From an uncultured bacterium (GTDB lineage Bacteria > Bacteroidota > Ignavibacteria > Kapaibacteriales > UBA4661): 10,762 bases of DNA. Location of the stretch: NCBI GenBank assembly GCA_937899715.1, contig CALCNX010000052.1, forward strand, positions 1-10,762. The letters are read 5' to 3'. A program made the position numbers and the translations under genes. Numbering within the stretch: the first letter of the stretch is position 1; each line of letters starts with the position of its first letter. A model generated the notes under the pieces. That model was not told where the DNA came from and did no database searches. It saw only the letters and a program-made list of their open reading frames with translations. Shown piece after piece: positions 1-6,128 of this stretch.

Positions 1-7
1 TTTACCC

Positions 8-397
8 TCAAATTATGCACTCGTCAGGAATGCGGGTGGAGGAAATGGTGAGTTCTTTCAGTTCACGTTGAGATACTTCGGCTCGACTTGGGTAATAATA
101 GAACCCATTTTCATACTTAATAAAAACGGTTTTTACGCAAGTTCCAAGCTCTGTTTTTTGCGTCCACGCAGCGCTATACCAACCCTCTTCCCTCTCAATT
201 TCCCACGACCAAGTGCCATTTTCATTCACCGTGATTGTGGCGATTTGGAGGGGTTTTAAGGGGATAGGGAAAAGAATTCCGCTGTAAAAATTTCCGCCAT
301 TATTACCCCAAAAACCGTCATCGAATCTTGGTTTTTTATCGTGGAATAAGTAAGTTTCGCCGTCCTTATCCATCGCCTGCCAATAAGTTTTTTTCAT
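8..397 (-). CDS. Hypothetical early phage protein, 129 aa
   Basis: I do not recognise a family. The product is rich in Trp, Tyr, Phe and Gly (for example FWGNNGGNFYSG near residues 29-40 and FYYYP near residues 99-103) and has no obvious signal peptide or long hydrophobic segment, which suggests a small soluble beta-rich protein. The ATG at 397 sits seven bases after GAGGAG and overlaps the stop codon of the preceding gene in an ATGA junction, so the start is well supported. It is the last complete gene before the left edge. The few bases after its stop (GAGGG on the minus strand) look like the ribosome binding site of a further gene outside the window. Confidence 0.75.
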   Translation of the reverse strand: MKKTYWQAMDKDGETYLFHDKKPRFDDGFWGNNGGNFYSGILFPIPLKPLQIATITVNENGTWSWEIEREEGWYSAAWTQKTELGTCVKTVFIKYENGFYYYPSRAEVSQRELKELTISSTRIPDECII

Positions 398-612
398 CCT
401 ATCATCTCCTCTTTAAAGTAAACCGTCACAGCCGGAACATAATTAGCAGGGAAATAATGCAACGGGTCAATTCTGCGGTTTGCAATCCGTTGTAACATAT
501 CGTCAATTTCGAAGGCGGTCATTTTGGATTCGCGTAGTGGCATCTTTGCAAATCTGTGTTTTCTTATGCCGGTAATGCCGTCTTTTATGCCGTATTTTAG
601 TTGTTGTTTCAT
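394..612 (-). CDS. Hypothetical phage protein, 72 aa
   Basis: No family recognised. The first 30 residues are strongly basic (KYGIKDGITGIRKHRFAK), followed by an acidic predicted helix (TAFEIDDMLQRIANRRID, about residues 32-49) and a short hydrophobic tail. The start codon overlaps the stop of the upstream 90-aa gene (ATGA at 609-612), and its own stop overlaps the next start (394-397). It is therefore probably made by translational coupling within the operon. It could be a nucleic-acid-binding accessory protein from its charge, but that is inference only. Confidence 0.72.
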   Translation of the reverse strand: MKQQLKYGIKDGITGIRKHRFAKMPLRESKMTAFEIDDMLQRIANRRIDPLHYFPANYVPAVTVYFKEEMIG

Positions 613-881
613 GGTGTAACCCTTCCCTGGTAGAGTGATTTTTCTATCTGTTTTCTTGCCTTTTCAGCAGCATTTCTACGCATTTCTTTTTTACGCCCTT
701 TGATTGTAGTTGCTCTAAGTAATTCGGGCTTGTTAATTCTTTCCGGCTCTACCCATCCCGCTCTTACCACCTTCATACCGTTCACTTTCTCGAATTTATT
801 TAGCCGTTTCGGGCGTGTTTTCGTATAGTCTAAATCGACTTTTGGCTTATTTAATTCATTTGCTTTTACTGTCGGTTTCAT
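609..881 (-). CDS. Highly basic hypothetical phage protein, 90 aa
   Basis: No family recognised. Lys and Arg dominate throughout, especially residues 62-83 (KGRKKEMRRNAAEKARKQIEK), which would form a basic amphipathic helix. That composition is common in small DNA- or RNA-binding phage proteins, but no catalytic motif is visible. The ATG at 881 has AAAGGA upstream at a suitable distance and starts one base after the stop codon of the lipoprotein gene. The 3' end overlaps the next gene by ATGA. Nucleic-acid binding is inferred from charge alone. Confidence 0.72.
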   Translation of the reverse strand: MKPTVKANELNKPKVDLDYTKTRPKRLNKFEKVNGMKVVRAGWVEPERINKPELLRATTIKGRKKEMRRNAAEKARKQIEKSLYQGRVTP

Positions 882-882
882 T

Positions 883-1119
883 TTATTTTTCCTTTAATAA
901 TTCTTTGTAAAATTTTCTGCAATTTTTGCAGTTGCCTTTGTGAGTTAGTTCGCCGCTTTGATTGTTAAAAAAATATTCGCACCCATCGACCACGGCATCA
1001 AGATTATTGATGCGCGCGGTGTAAGTATCAACCGAATGATGTGGACTTTGAGCGTTGCTTTCCGAAATCTCACACCCCGCCGCTCCGATAACCAGCAATA
1101 TCAATAGTAGTTTTTTCAT
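883..1119 (-). CDS. Small predicted lipoprotein with Cys-rich C-terminus, 78 aa
   Basis: The N-terminus is a classic signal peptide II: MKK, a run of Leu/Ile/Val, then the lipobox AAGC with the lipidated Cys at about residue 16. The mature part should be tethered in the cell envelope. The C-terminal half (about residues 42-74) carries DGCEYFF and then GELTHKGNCKNC. Three Cys and a His in this arrangement could form a disulphide or metal site. I associate this short envelope-type domain with other Bacteroidota phage lipoproteins but cannot name a family. The start is supported by GGAG about ten bases upstream and by the signal peptide beginning exactly there. A phage lipoprotein in an early operon could act in superinfection exclusion or lysis; this is inference. 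Confidence 0.82.
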   Translation of the reverse strand: MKKLLLILLVIGAAGCEISESNAQSPHHSVDTYTARINNLDAVVDGCEYFFNNQSGELTHKGNCKNCRKFYKELLKEK

Positions 1120-1210
1120 GTTCTAAATTCTCCGTTATTCGTTCTAAAAAATTCCCGCCTTCTTGGAAATCGTAAATTTGAAAAAAGGCGGGTGTGTAGT
1201 AGGTGGTCAT
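1070..1210 (-). CDS. Possible small overlapping gene, 46 aa
   Basis: This reading frame starts with an ATG inside an ATGA junction with the 73-aa gene upstream (1207-1210). Its product begins MTTYYTPAFFQIYDF and ends RSGGV. It fills the otherwise empty 87 bases between that gene and the lipoprotein, then runs 50 bases into the lipoprotein gene in another frame. No Shine-Dalgarno sequence is visible, so translation would depend on coupling. The ATGA junction matches nine others in the window, which is the main argument for it. Against it are the out-of-frame overlap with a signal peptide and the lack of any recognised homologue. Confidence 0.45.
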   Translation of the reverse strand: MTTYYTPAFFQIYDFQEGGNFLERITENLEHEKTTIDIAGYRSGGV

Positions 1211-1428
1211 TCTGTTAATTGTTTCCGTGATTCCTCGCCTGTTCGGAGAAACGCAATGTTCTTTTTTACACCGCAAAACGCAATGTAATCAAGTTCTACG
1301 CGTACTGTATTTATTATTTTTCCGGCGGTGTTGGCAAGTTCTTTGCAGGTTTTCAAGTCCATTTTGCCGTCTTTTGCTTGCTCGTAATTTTCGAGTAAAC
1401 TATCTCTGAGTTCTTTTATGTTTTTCAT
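1207..1428 (-). CDS. Conserved small phage protein, 73 aa
   Basis: The sequence (MKNIKELRDSLLENYEQ, later KELANTAGKIINTVRVELDY at about residues 29-48) resembles a small helical protein of unknown function that I know from early regions of phages of Bacteroidota and other phyla. The recurring core there is NTAGKII followed by a hydrophobic helix. No catalytic residues are evident. The start overlaps the stop of the 100-aa gene (ATGA, 1425-1428) and the stop overlaps the possible 46-aa gene. There is no separate ribosome binding site, so translation is probably coupled. The family resemblance is from memory and was not searched. Confidence 0.78.
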   Translation of the reverse strand: MKNIKELRDSLLENYEQAKDGKMDLKTCKELANTAGKIINTVRVELDYIAFCGVKKNIAFLRTGEESRKQLTE

Positions 1429-1727
1429 ATTTTTTTAGTTAAATTTAATATTGCCTTTGCTTGTAATAAGCCGTGATTTTTGTAAACTGTGTATGTAATT
1501 CCATTTTTTTTGCTTTTCCACTGATGTTCAATCAACTGTGACTTTTTAAATCCTTGCCTACGTAGTTGTTTATACGCCTGACCTAATTCTAAACTCTCTA
1601 AAAAATCACTTTGCCGCTTTTGCTTTTCCCATATTAATCTTTGCTTTTCGTAATCTGCTTTTGCTTTACTGCTTTTTATTTGCCTCAACCTCCATGCTTT
1701 TGCTTTTTGTAATTTTATCATATCCAT
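1425..1727 (-). CDS. Basic hypothetical phage protein, 100 aa
   Basis: No family recognised. The first 60 residues are a basic, probably helical segment (KLQKAKAWRLRQIKSSKAK), followed by SQLIEHQWKSKKNGITYTVYKN, which suggests a small beta hairpin. I chose the ATG at 1727 because AGGTGG lies nine bases upstream. A longer reading to a GTG at 1775 would start inside an inverted repeat and has no ribosome binding site. The 3' end overlaps the next gene by ATGA. Its charge suits a nucleic-acid-associated role, but nothing proves it. Confidence 0.72.
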   Translation of the reverse strand: MDMIKLQKAKAWRLRQIKSSKAKADYEKQRLIWEKQKRQSDFLESLELGQAYKQLRRQGFKKSQLIEHQWKSKKNGITYTVYKNHGLLQAKAILNLTKKI

Positions 1728-1751
1728 AGTGTTTTTCCACCTAAATTTATC

Positions 1752-1842
1752 AAAAAAATCCCCACACACCACCACGGTTCAAAATAACAAACGCCTTCTA
1801 TCCTTTGATTAGAATTTAGTTTATATCCGTCGTGGCGTGTGG
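1752..1842 (-). terminator. Imperfect inverted repeat with U-run, possible terminator or attenuator
   Basis: Two 16-base arms, 1827-1842 and 1762-1777, pair with 14 of 16 matches around a 49-base loop. On the minus-strand transcript the second arm is followed closely by seven U residues (1758-1752). It lies directly after the 709-aa gene and before the 100-aa gene. The geometry resembles an intrinsic terminator with an unusually long loop. It may be leaky, since small genes of the same orientation follow without a clear new promoter. Confidence 0.45.
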
Positions 1843-1851
1843 TTGTTGTTA

Positions 1852-3981
1852 TCAGAATTTCACACGAACCATCCGTTTGTGAGTACCCTGCAATTTCACA
1901 ATTAACTCATCTCTAACGGTTGCATTAAAGCCCAAACCTGATAATTGCCCCGATGTCGATTCAATCATATTGGTAGTTCCCAAAACCTCTAATACTTTCC
2001 GATGTTCTGCAAGTTCGGGCAATAAATTTTCATTATGAAAACCGCGAATTGCTACGGGCGATTTGCAATTTTCCAGCATGAAAAAATAGTGTTTATTGCC
2101 GATTGTTTCGCCGTTCCAATGATTTGGGGATAAGCAGACGAGATTCACTTTGTGAAATTGATTTGATTCTAATCCATACAGCACTTTCGATGTTACCGCT
2201 GATTCGGGTAATATGTGTTTAATTGAGAATACGCCGTCTTTTAAAGTCACCTCAGCGAGGTGTACATTGCCCGCTACAGCTCGATTGTACTCGTAGGTGT
2301 ATGTTTCACCGTTAAACTCAATTTCCGCTTTAAAACCCTGCGAATTTCTTGCACTGAATTGATTCACCCAAAACTTAAATACACCATTTCCCATTTTCCG
2401 CAAATCGGCAAAGTAAATATTTTCAATCGCTAATTTGCCGGACGGATTTGTATTGTCCAAATCTAACTGACCGCTCATGTTTGTTTGCTTGTTGCCTCTG
2501 TCTGCGCGGTAATTTTCGCTATATCCAATCTTCACCCCGTTCGGCTGTTCACACCACGCATCCAAATCGGAATTATCACGACCGTCACCATCATTCCAAA
2601 TCATCGAGAATCTTAACACTCCATCGACACGCCCGCCCGCTGTTTTTACAGCATCTTTTATCTGTGATTTTCCCGCCAAATTTCCGTTAAAAGTCCATGA
2701 ATAATTATTTGACCATTTGAATATTGGTTTCGATTCTTTCACGTTCGCCGTCGTAAGTGACACTAAATTACCATCATGCAAATTCGATAAATACGCCTCA
2801 ACTGACGTACACGTTGGCAGTATGTCTTTCATGAATTTCTCGATTCCAATTTCTTCAATACCGTCAAATTCATTTCTTTTGTGACGTGTAAAATTTGACT
2901 TTACACCGTCAAAAATGGACACTGATTTAATCTCGCCGTTGCCGATGTTACTGTGTAAAATTTCCGACACTTTTATATCGTCAATCGTTGCAAATCGGCG
3001 GTTGAATGATTCGGTATATCCGTTTTCTTCTACGAACTTTCGCGCCTCTTCAATTTGTCTTTTCGTAATCGGCGCGGTTGTTTTCATGTAATTTACAGGG
3101 TCAACTCTTTTGTTCCACGCCTTACACGCTTCATTCAACTCTTTGCCCTCAGCTAACTCCGTGCAAAGTACACCGATAAGCTCATTTCTAAACTTTGCGA
3201 GTTGGAATTTATACGACTTTATCCAACACCAATTTTCTCTTTGCCCTGCGCTCAGTGTGTCGTATTCTTGCTTCAAAAGAATAATCGCATCGAGTTTGAA
3301 CAAGTGAGTAGCACCATCGAGCAAAGAACCTTGATTTATCAAGTCCTTAACTAAGTTTAGAGTGTCTAACGAGATTGTCTCCATTGCTCTTTGGAATACA
3401 TTTTTAGCATCTCGGTAAGCACCCATAATTGATTCGACTGAATTGCCGGAAAAGTCAACAAACTGCTTATCCAAGGAAAGTGCCAAGTGGTTAAATGTGC
3501 GTATTTCATCGGCTTTGACCACTCCGTACTTTTCCGCTTCTTCTTGCGTGTATCGCTTTGTATTGCTGATAGTTCCAAGTTGGAAAGTAGCTGCATTTTT
3601 CGAGCAGGATTCATACGGCAATTTATTTAATTCGGCAAACGTCTCGAAAAATATATCCGCTACTTTCGACTCTTTTATTGCGCTCGATATTGCCTTTGCC
3701 GATTGCAAATACTCACTATCAGCGTCCACGTCAAACATAGATGCGACGTTATAATTAGCATCAATAGCAACTATATTGCCGTATCTGCGAATGAAGTTTT
3801 TGCAGTGATTGCAGTTATGCACCGAACTGTCAGGTGCTCGAAAAATAGGATTTTGTTCAGCGGGAAATGCGTTTATGTACATTTCCCAAATCTCATTTCC
3901 CGTTAATTGCACTCGAAATAATTTCCCTGTTCGCATCATTTCAGCAAACTTATTTTGCATCAATTTTTGAAAGTTTTTCAT
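1852..3981 (-). CDS. Large phage protein of unknown function with HxCxxC motif and DUF2135/YfaP-like beta domain, 709 aa
   Basis: This is the largest gene in the window. Residues 55-60 form H-x-C-x-x-C followed by KNFIRRYGNIVAID, a probable metal-binding element. Residues 90-400 look mainly helical. Residues 455-570 contain FSMIWNDGDGRDNSDLDAWCEQPNG, later GQLDLDN and FKFWVNQFSARNSQGFKAEIEFNG. This pattern of an acidic DxDLD loop followed by beta strands resembles the DUF2135/YfaP beta-sandwich. The C-terminus (615-709) has GNKHYFFML and QLSGLGF. I recall similar long proteins in phages of several phyla, with no known function. The start at 3981 has only a weak ribosome binding site, and a hairpin lies just upstream. 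The gene stands between the coiled-coil group and the left small-gene operon. No polymerase, nuclease or helicase motif is visible. Confidence 0.88.
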   Translation of the reverse strand: MKNFQKLMQNKFAEMMRTGKLFRVQLTGNEIWEMYINAFPAEQNPIFRAPDSSVHNCNHCKNFIRRYGNIVAIDANYNVASMFDVDADSEYLQSAKAISSAIKESKVADIFFETFAELNKLPYESCSKNAATFQLGTISNTKRYTQEEAEKYGVVKADEIRTFNHLALSLDKQFVDFSGNSVESIMGAYRDAKNVFQRAMETISLDTLNLVKDLINQGSLLDGATHLFKLDAIILLKQEYDTLSAGQRENWCWIKSYKFQLAKFRNELIGVLCTELAEGKELNEACKAWNKRVDPVNYMKTTAPITKRQIEEARKFVEENGYTESFNRRFATIDDIKVSEILHSNIGNGEIKSVSIFDGVKSNFTRHKRNEFDGIEEIGIEKFMKDILPTCTSVEAYLSNLHDGNLVSLTTANVKESKPIFKWSNNYSWTFNGNLAGKSQIKDAVKTAGGRVDGVLRFSMIWNDGDGRDNSDLDAWCEQPNGVKIGYSENYRADRGNKQTNMSGQLDLDNTNPSGKLAIENIYFADLRKMGNGVFKFWVNQFSARNSQGFKAEIEFNGETYTYEYNRAVAGNVHLAEVTLKDGVFSIKHILPESAVTSKVLYGLESNQFHKVNLVCLSPNHWNGETIGNKHYFFMLENCKSPVAIRGFHNENLLPELAEHRKVLEVLGTTNMIESTSGQLSGLGFNATVRDELIVKLQGTHKRMVRVKF

Positions 3982-3994
3982 GTCTTTTTTAAAG

Positions 3995-4023
3995 TTCCGG
4001 CACTACTATTTTCGTAACCGGAA
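3995..4023 (-). promoter_or_regulatory. Leader hairpin before the 709-aa gene
   Basis: TTCCGG at 3995-4000 pairs with CCGGAA at 4018-4023 around a 17-base loop that can add an inner TAC/GTA pairing. It occupies much of the 62-base gap between the 120-aa gene and the 709-aa gene and ends 14 bases before the start codon. There is no good U-run, so a terminator is unlikely. A translational or processing role is possible, particularly as this start has a poor ribosome binding site. Confidence 0.4.
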
Positions 4024-4043
4024 TTAGTTGTAAGGATAGTTAA

Positions 4044-4406
4044 TTATATCATTGCTGTAAGTTCTTCGATACTCATATTTTCAAGAGAAGCATCTTGCTT
4101 TCTTGCGATTATATCGAGAATCTTGTCTTTTTTCCGCTTTGTTTCAAGTGCTTCGCGGGCTTCTTTTTGTTCTTTCATTTTCGTTTGCAAAACATCGAGA
4201 GCAATGTCGAATGATAGTTGTGCAATCTCATTTTGCGCCGATGTTTCAACTAAAAATGATTCTCGTGGCGTACTTTCCACTTTCAGCGATACCGCCAAGG
4301 TGTCTAAATCCTTTAACGATAAATCATATAATTGCTCTACCGATAGCAATCCTTTGTTCGTTGCAAATCTCAATTTGATTTGATTTGCTTTTTTGTAAAT
4401 GTCCAT
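4044..4406 (-). CDS. Conserved phage protein of unknown function, 120 aa
   Basis: The product begins MDIYKKANQIKLRFATNKG and has a central YDLSLKDLDTLA segment, a long charged helix (about residues 74-105, ending in RKKDKILDI) and a C-terminal MSIEELTAMI. I recall similar N-terminal segments (KLRFATNKGLLSVEQL) in small helical proteins near recombination genes of Bacteroidota phages, where no function is known. The start at 4406 is set by AAGGAG seven bases upstream. A longer reading to 4520 is open but would be read through a large inverted repeat and has no ribosome binding site. The same leader, ATTTTAA then GGAGTTAGAG, precedes the structural gene at 10298. Confidence 0.82.
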   Translation of the reverse strand: MDIYKKANQIKLRFATNKGLLSVEQLYDLSLKDLDTLAVSLKVESTPRESFLVETSAQNEIAQLSFDIALDVLQTKMKEQKEAREALETKRKKDKILDIIARKQDASLENMSIEELTAMI

Positions 4407-4448
4407 CTCTAACTCCTTAAAATAAAATGTTGTGCGGTTGCTGATTCC

Positions 4449-4543
4449 GCAAAATAACAGCGTTTCCATTAAGTAGGGAGCGGCTACCCAACCAATAACA
4501 GTAGCCGCTTGGGCAATCATGGAAATATTGCTTGCGTTATTGC
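4449..4543 (-). repeat. Three-tier nested inverted repeat between two genes
   Basis: Three perfect stems nest inside one another in the 140-base gap between the 302-aa and 120-aa genes. The inner stem is AGCGGCTAC (4479-4487) with GTAGCCGCT (4501-4509) around a 13-base loop. The middle stem is TTTCCAT (4463-4469) with ATGGAAA (4519-4525), separated from the inner one by symmetrical 9-by-9 internal loops. The outer stem is AATAAC (4453-4458) with GTTATT (4536-4541), extendable by GC/GC. The minus-strand RNA would form a long rod-like hairpin. It lacks a terminal U-run, so a regulatory or processing structure fits better than an intrinsic terminator. Confidence 0.6.
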
Positions 4544-4546
4544 GCC

Positions 4547-5455
4547 CTAAATGTTGTTAATTTCAGATTTTGCCCAATCCAAGAAACGGTTAAATTTTTC
4601 CTCGATAAGCACTTTTTTCTCATGTTGGACACTTGCAGCCGGAATAGCAAATAAGTTCACCCATGCCGTTAATTGCGTCTTAATTGGTGCTTTTGCGAGC
4701 TTTTCGGCTTCGAGTTTGGCGGCTTTTTCTGCTGCGATTCTATCGGCTTCGGCTTTTGCTTCGGCGGCTTTTTTATCGGCAAGTTCCTTTTCAATCCTGT
4801 CGCGTTCAATCCGTTCGGCTTCGATTTCCGCTTCTCTCTTATCCGCTTCTTCTTTCAATCGAATATTCTCTAATCGTTGCGCTTCCCGTTCCTCTGCCTC
4901 TGCTTTTTCCCGCGCGATTCTATCCTGTTCGGCTTTTAATTCAGCAGCTTTGCGGTCTTCATATTGCTGTTTTTTGGTGCTAAGGTACGCTTCGAATACG
5001 TCTTGTTCCATGCCCGATAAACTCAATTCACTTGCGTTTTCTACATACTCAGCAAGCAAGGCAACGCGTAACTGTTGTAGTTTTTCCAATCTCTCACGCT
5101 CTAAGTTTTCAGCGTGTTTTTCGATTCTTTCAAGTGCTTCTTCTTTACCTTGCGACGCGAATAATTGAGCGTTTTTCCATCCATCGACAAAACGCCCGCC
5201 GTTCAAAAAAAACGCCTTTTGCACTTTGTGAATTTCCGCCGTGCCGGTTCGTACTTTTACATATTTCAATCGTAAATCTTTGGCAAGTTTCGCCGTGTTA
5301 GGGGCTTCTATATTTAATCCTAAGATTGCATTATACTCACTTTCAAGCTCCGTCATTTTCGCAAGCATTGGCGTAAATTGCGCTTCGATTCTTGCCGCTG
5401 TTTCGTCTGTCAATCCGTACTCAGTTGGGTTAATTTTTACTATTGCATTCTCCAT
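4547..5455 (-). CDS. Coiled-coil phage protein of the recombination region, 302 aa
   Basis: Three parts are visible. Residues 1-100 are a conserved-looking helical domain (LRLKYVKVRTGTAEIHKVQKAF at about 61-82, then GGRFVDGWKNAQLF). Residues 100-255 are a long, highly charged coiled coil of Glu/Lys/Arg/Ala. Residues 256-302 are a small C-terminal domain ending in FLDWAKSEINNI. I recognise the N-terminal segment from Bacteroidota phage genomes, where such proteins commonly accompany RecT and exonuclease genes, but no function is established to my knowledge. AGGAG upstream of the ATG at 5455 supports the start. The low-complexity middle makes similarity to unrelated TolA-like proteins meaningless. 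Confidence 0.88.
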   Translation of the reverse strand: MENAIVKINPTEYGLTDETAARIEAQFTPMLAKMTELESEYNAILGLNIEAPNTAKLAKDLRLKYVKVRTGTAEIHKVQKAFFLNGGRFVDGWKNAQLFASQGKEEALERIEKHAENLERERLEKLQQLRVALLAEYVENASELSLSGMEQDVFEAYLSTKKQQYEDRKAAELKAEQDRIAREKAEAEEREAQRLENIRLKEEADKREAEIEAERIERDRIEKELADKKAAEAKAEADRIAAEKAAKLEAEKLAKAPIKTQLTAWVNLFAIPAASVQHEKKVLIEEKFNRFLDWAKSEINNI

Positions 5456-5480
5456 TGCTCTCTCCTATTTGTTTAAAATT

Positions 5481-5501
5481 GGCGGCTACTTTTTAGCCGC
5501 C
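5481..5501 (-). promoter_or_regulatory. Perfect GC-rich hairpin before the coiled-coil gene
   Basis: GGCGGCTA (5481-5488) pairs perfectly with TAGCCGCC (5494-5501) around a five-base loop. On the minus strand it is followed by AATTTTAAA, a weak U-run, and lies 25 bases before the start codon of the 302-aa gene and just after the stop of the 77-aa gene. It may be a weak terminator or an RNA stability and translation element. Its 3' arm in the transcript, GTAGCCGCC, is nearly identical to arms of the hairpins at 4479-4509 and 7724-7746. Confidence 0.6.
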
Positions 5502-5507
5502 GTGTTG

Positions 5508-5741
5508 TTAGTTAGTTGCGAACGATTTATTATAGTGTTCTGTTAAGTCCATAAATATATCACCAAACGGGAATGTTTCTTCATGCGAGAATGAAATAAC
5601 AGTATCGAAATTTGGATAGTCTTTTACTAACCGTTTTGCCGTTGTCGTGTCTTTTGCACATACTGCAACGAATTTAATTTCCCATCCTTTTTCGCCTGTT
5701 AATTCATTGCAAGTGTATATTTCAAATATAAAGTATTTCAT
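5508..5741 (-). CDS. Hypothetical early phage protein, 77 aa
   Basis: No family recognised. The product begins MKYFIFEIYTCNELTGEKGW and continues with an EIKFVAVCAKDTTTAKRLVKDY segment that looks like a small alpha-beta fold. I prefer the second Met (5741) because AGGAG lies seven bases upstream of it, whereas the first Met (5747) is too close to that site. It is the first gene after the strong promoter at 5807-5837, with a hairpin in its leader. The N-terminus is reminiscent of the 39-aa protein at 8992-9111 (MKYVLTVTRKADGKTF), but the similarity is too short to claim homology. Confidence 0.75.
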   Translation of the reverse strand: MKYFIFEIYTCNELTGEKGWEIKFVAVCAKDTTTAKRLVKDYPNFDTVISFSHEETFPFGDIFMDLTEHYNKSFATN

Positions 5742-5764
5742 TCCCATTCTCCTAAAAAAATTAC

Positions 5765-5797
5765 AAAGAGCATTTATTATTTTGTGTTTCGCTCTTT
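5765..5797 (-). promoter_or_regulatory. Hairpin in the leader of the second early transcript
   Basis: AAAGAGC (5765-5771) pairs perfectly with GCTCTTT (5791-5797) around a 19-base AT-rich loop. It lies between the predicted promoter and the ribosome binding site of the 77-aa gene, so it would be at the 5' end of the transcript. It could stabilise the messenger or modulate translation. Seven pairs is a modest stem and chance cannot be excluded. Confidence 0.35.
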
Positions 5798-5806
5798 CAA
5801 CTGTTA

Positions 5807-5837
5807 CAAAATTACAACAATCTCTTATATCCTACAA
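5807..5837 (-). promoter_or_regulatory. Bacteroidota-type promoter upstream of the 77-aa gene
   Basis: On the minus strand the -33 element TTG (5837-5835) is followed after exactly 20 bases by TAATTTTG (5814-5807), a perfect match to the TAnnTTTG -7 box of the Bacteroidota primary sigma factor. The spacer contains TATAAG (5829-5824). The layout matches the promoter at 9407-9437, including spacing and the TATAAG motif. Transcription should begin just downstream and run into the 77-aa, 302-aa and 120-aa genes. Confidence 0.7.
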
Positions 5838-5873
5838 GTAAATAATTCACGAAAAAAACTTTATTTTCAACTT

Positions 5874-5907
5874 GGCGCAAGTCCTTTAAACTACGTGAAC
5901 TTACGCC
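5874..5907 (-). terminator. Possible terminator after the HTH-like gene
   Basis: GGCGCAAGT (5874-5882) and ACTTACGCC (5899-5907) form a nine-pair stem with one mismatch and a 16-base loop, shortly after the stop codon at 5919. The U-run is displaced about a dozen bases beyond the stem, so intrinsic termination would be weak. Its place between the recombination genes and the next promoter fits a transcription boundary. Confidence 0.35.
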
Positions 5908-5918
5908 GTTGCTGAATT

Positions 5919-6128
5919 TTAGAGTTCTAATTTCCTTTTCGGCCCCGTCTTCTTATTCCTATTCTGAATCTTTCTCACGCCCTCCGATGTGAACACTATT
6001 TCGTTATTATTCCGAATGTTCACTTTCCAATTGTAATCCGTCTTCTTTTTTAATTTCAGTTCCTTCATTATTTGCCCTATCCTTGCGATGCTTACACACT
6101 GATTTTCTGCGAGTTCTTTTTTGTTCAT
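5919..6128 (-). CDS. Small HTH-like DNA-binding protein, 69 aa
   Basis: Residues 4-24 (KELAENQCVSIARIGQIMKEL) fit a helix-turn-helix in which a short LAE helix is followed by a recognition helix. The rest alternates strands and a basic tail (VRKIQNRNKKTGPKRKLEL), as in a small winged-helix protein. No family is firmly recognised. The start codon overlaps the exonuclease stop codon (ATGA, 6125-6128) and no separate ribosome binding site is present, so it is probably coupled to the nuclease. It could regulate the operon or assist recombination. It is far smaller than a typical phage repressor. Confidence 0.72.
   Translation of the reverse strand: MNKKELAENQCVSIARIGQIMKELKLKKKTDYNWKVNIRNNNEIVFTSEGVRKIQNRNKKTGPKRKLEL

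Noticed and set aside
1728..1775. GTG start extending the 100-aa protein
   Set aside because: It would begin inside an inverted-repeat arm without a ribosome binding site; the ATG at 1727 has AGGTGG upstream.
4407..4520. N-terminal extension of the 120-aa protein to an ATG at 4520
   Set aside because: No ribosome binding site there, it runs through the nested inverted repeat, and AAGGAG sits at ideal distance before the ATG at 4406.
4551..5168. 205-aa + strand open frame, rich in Ser and Ala
   Set aside because: It is the antisense shadow of the repetitive Glu/Lys/Ala coiled coil of the 302-aa gene and has no ribosome binding site.
5748..5918. tRNA or other stable RNA gene in the gap
   Set aside because: No cloverleaf, T-loop or CCA-type end is visible; the gap is explained by a promoter, a leader hairpin and a possible terminator.
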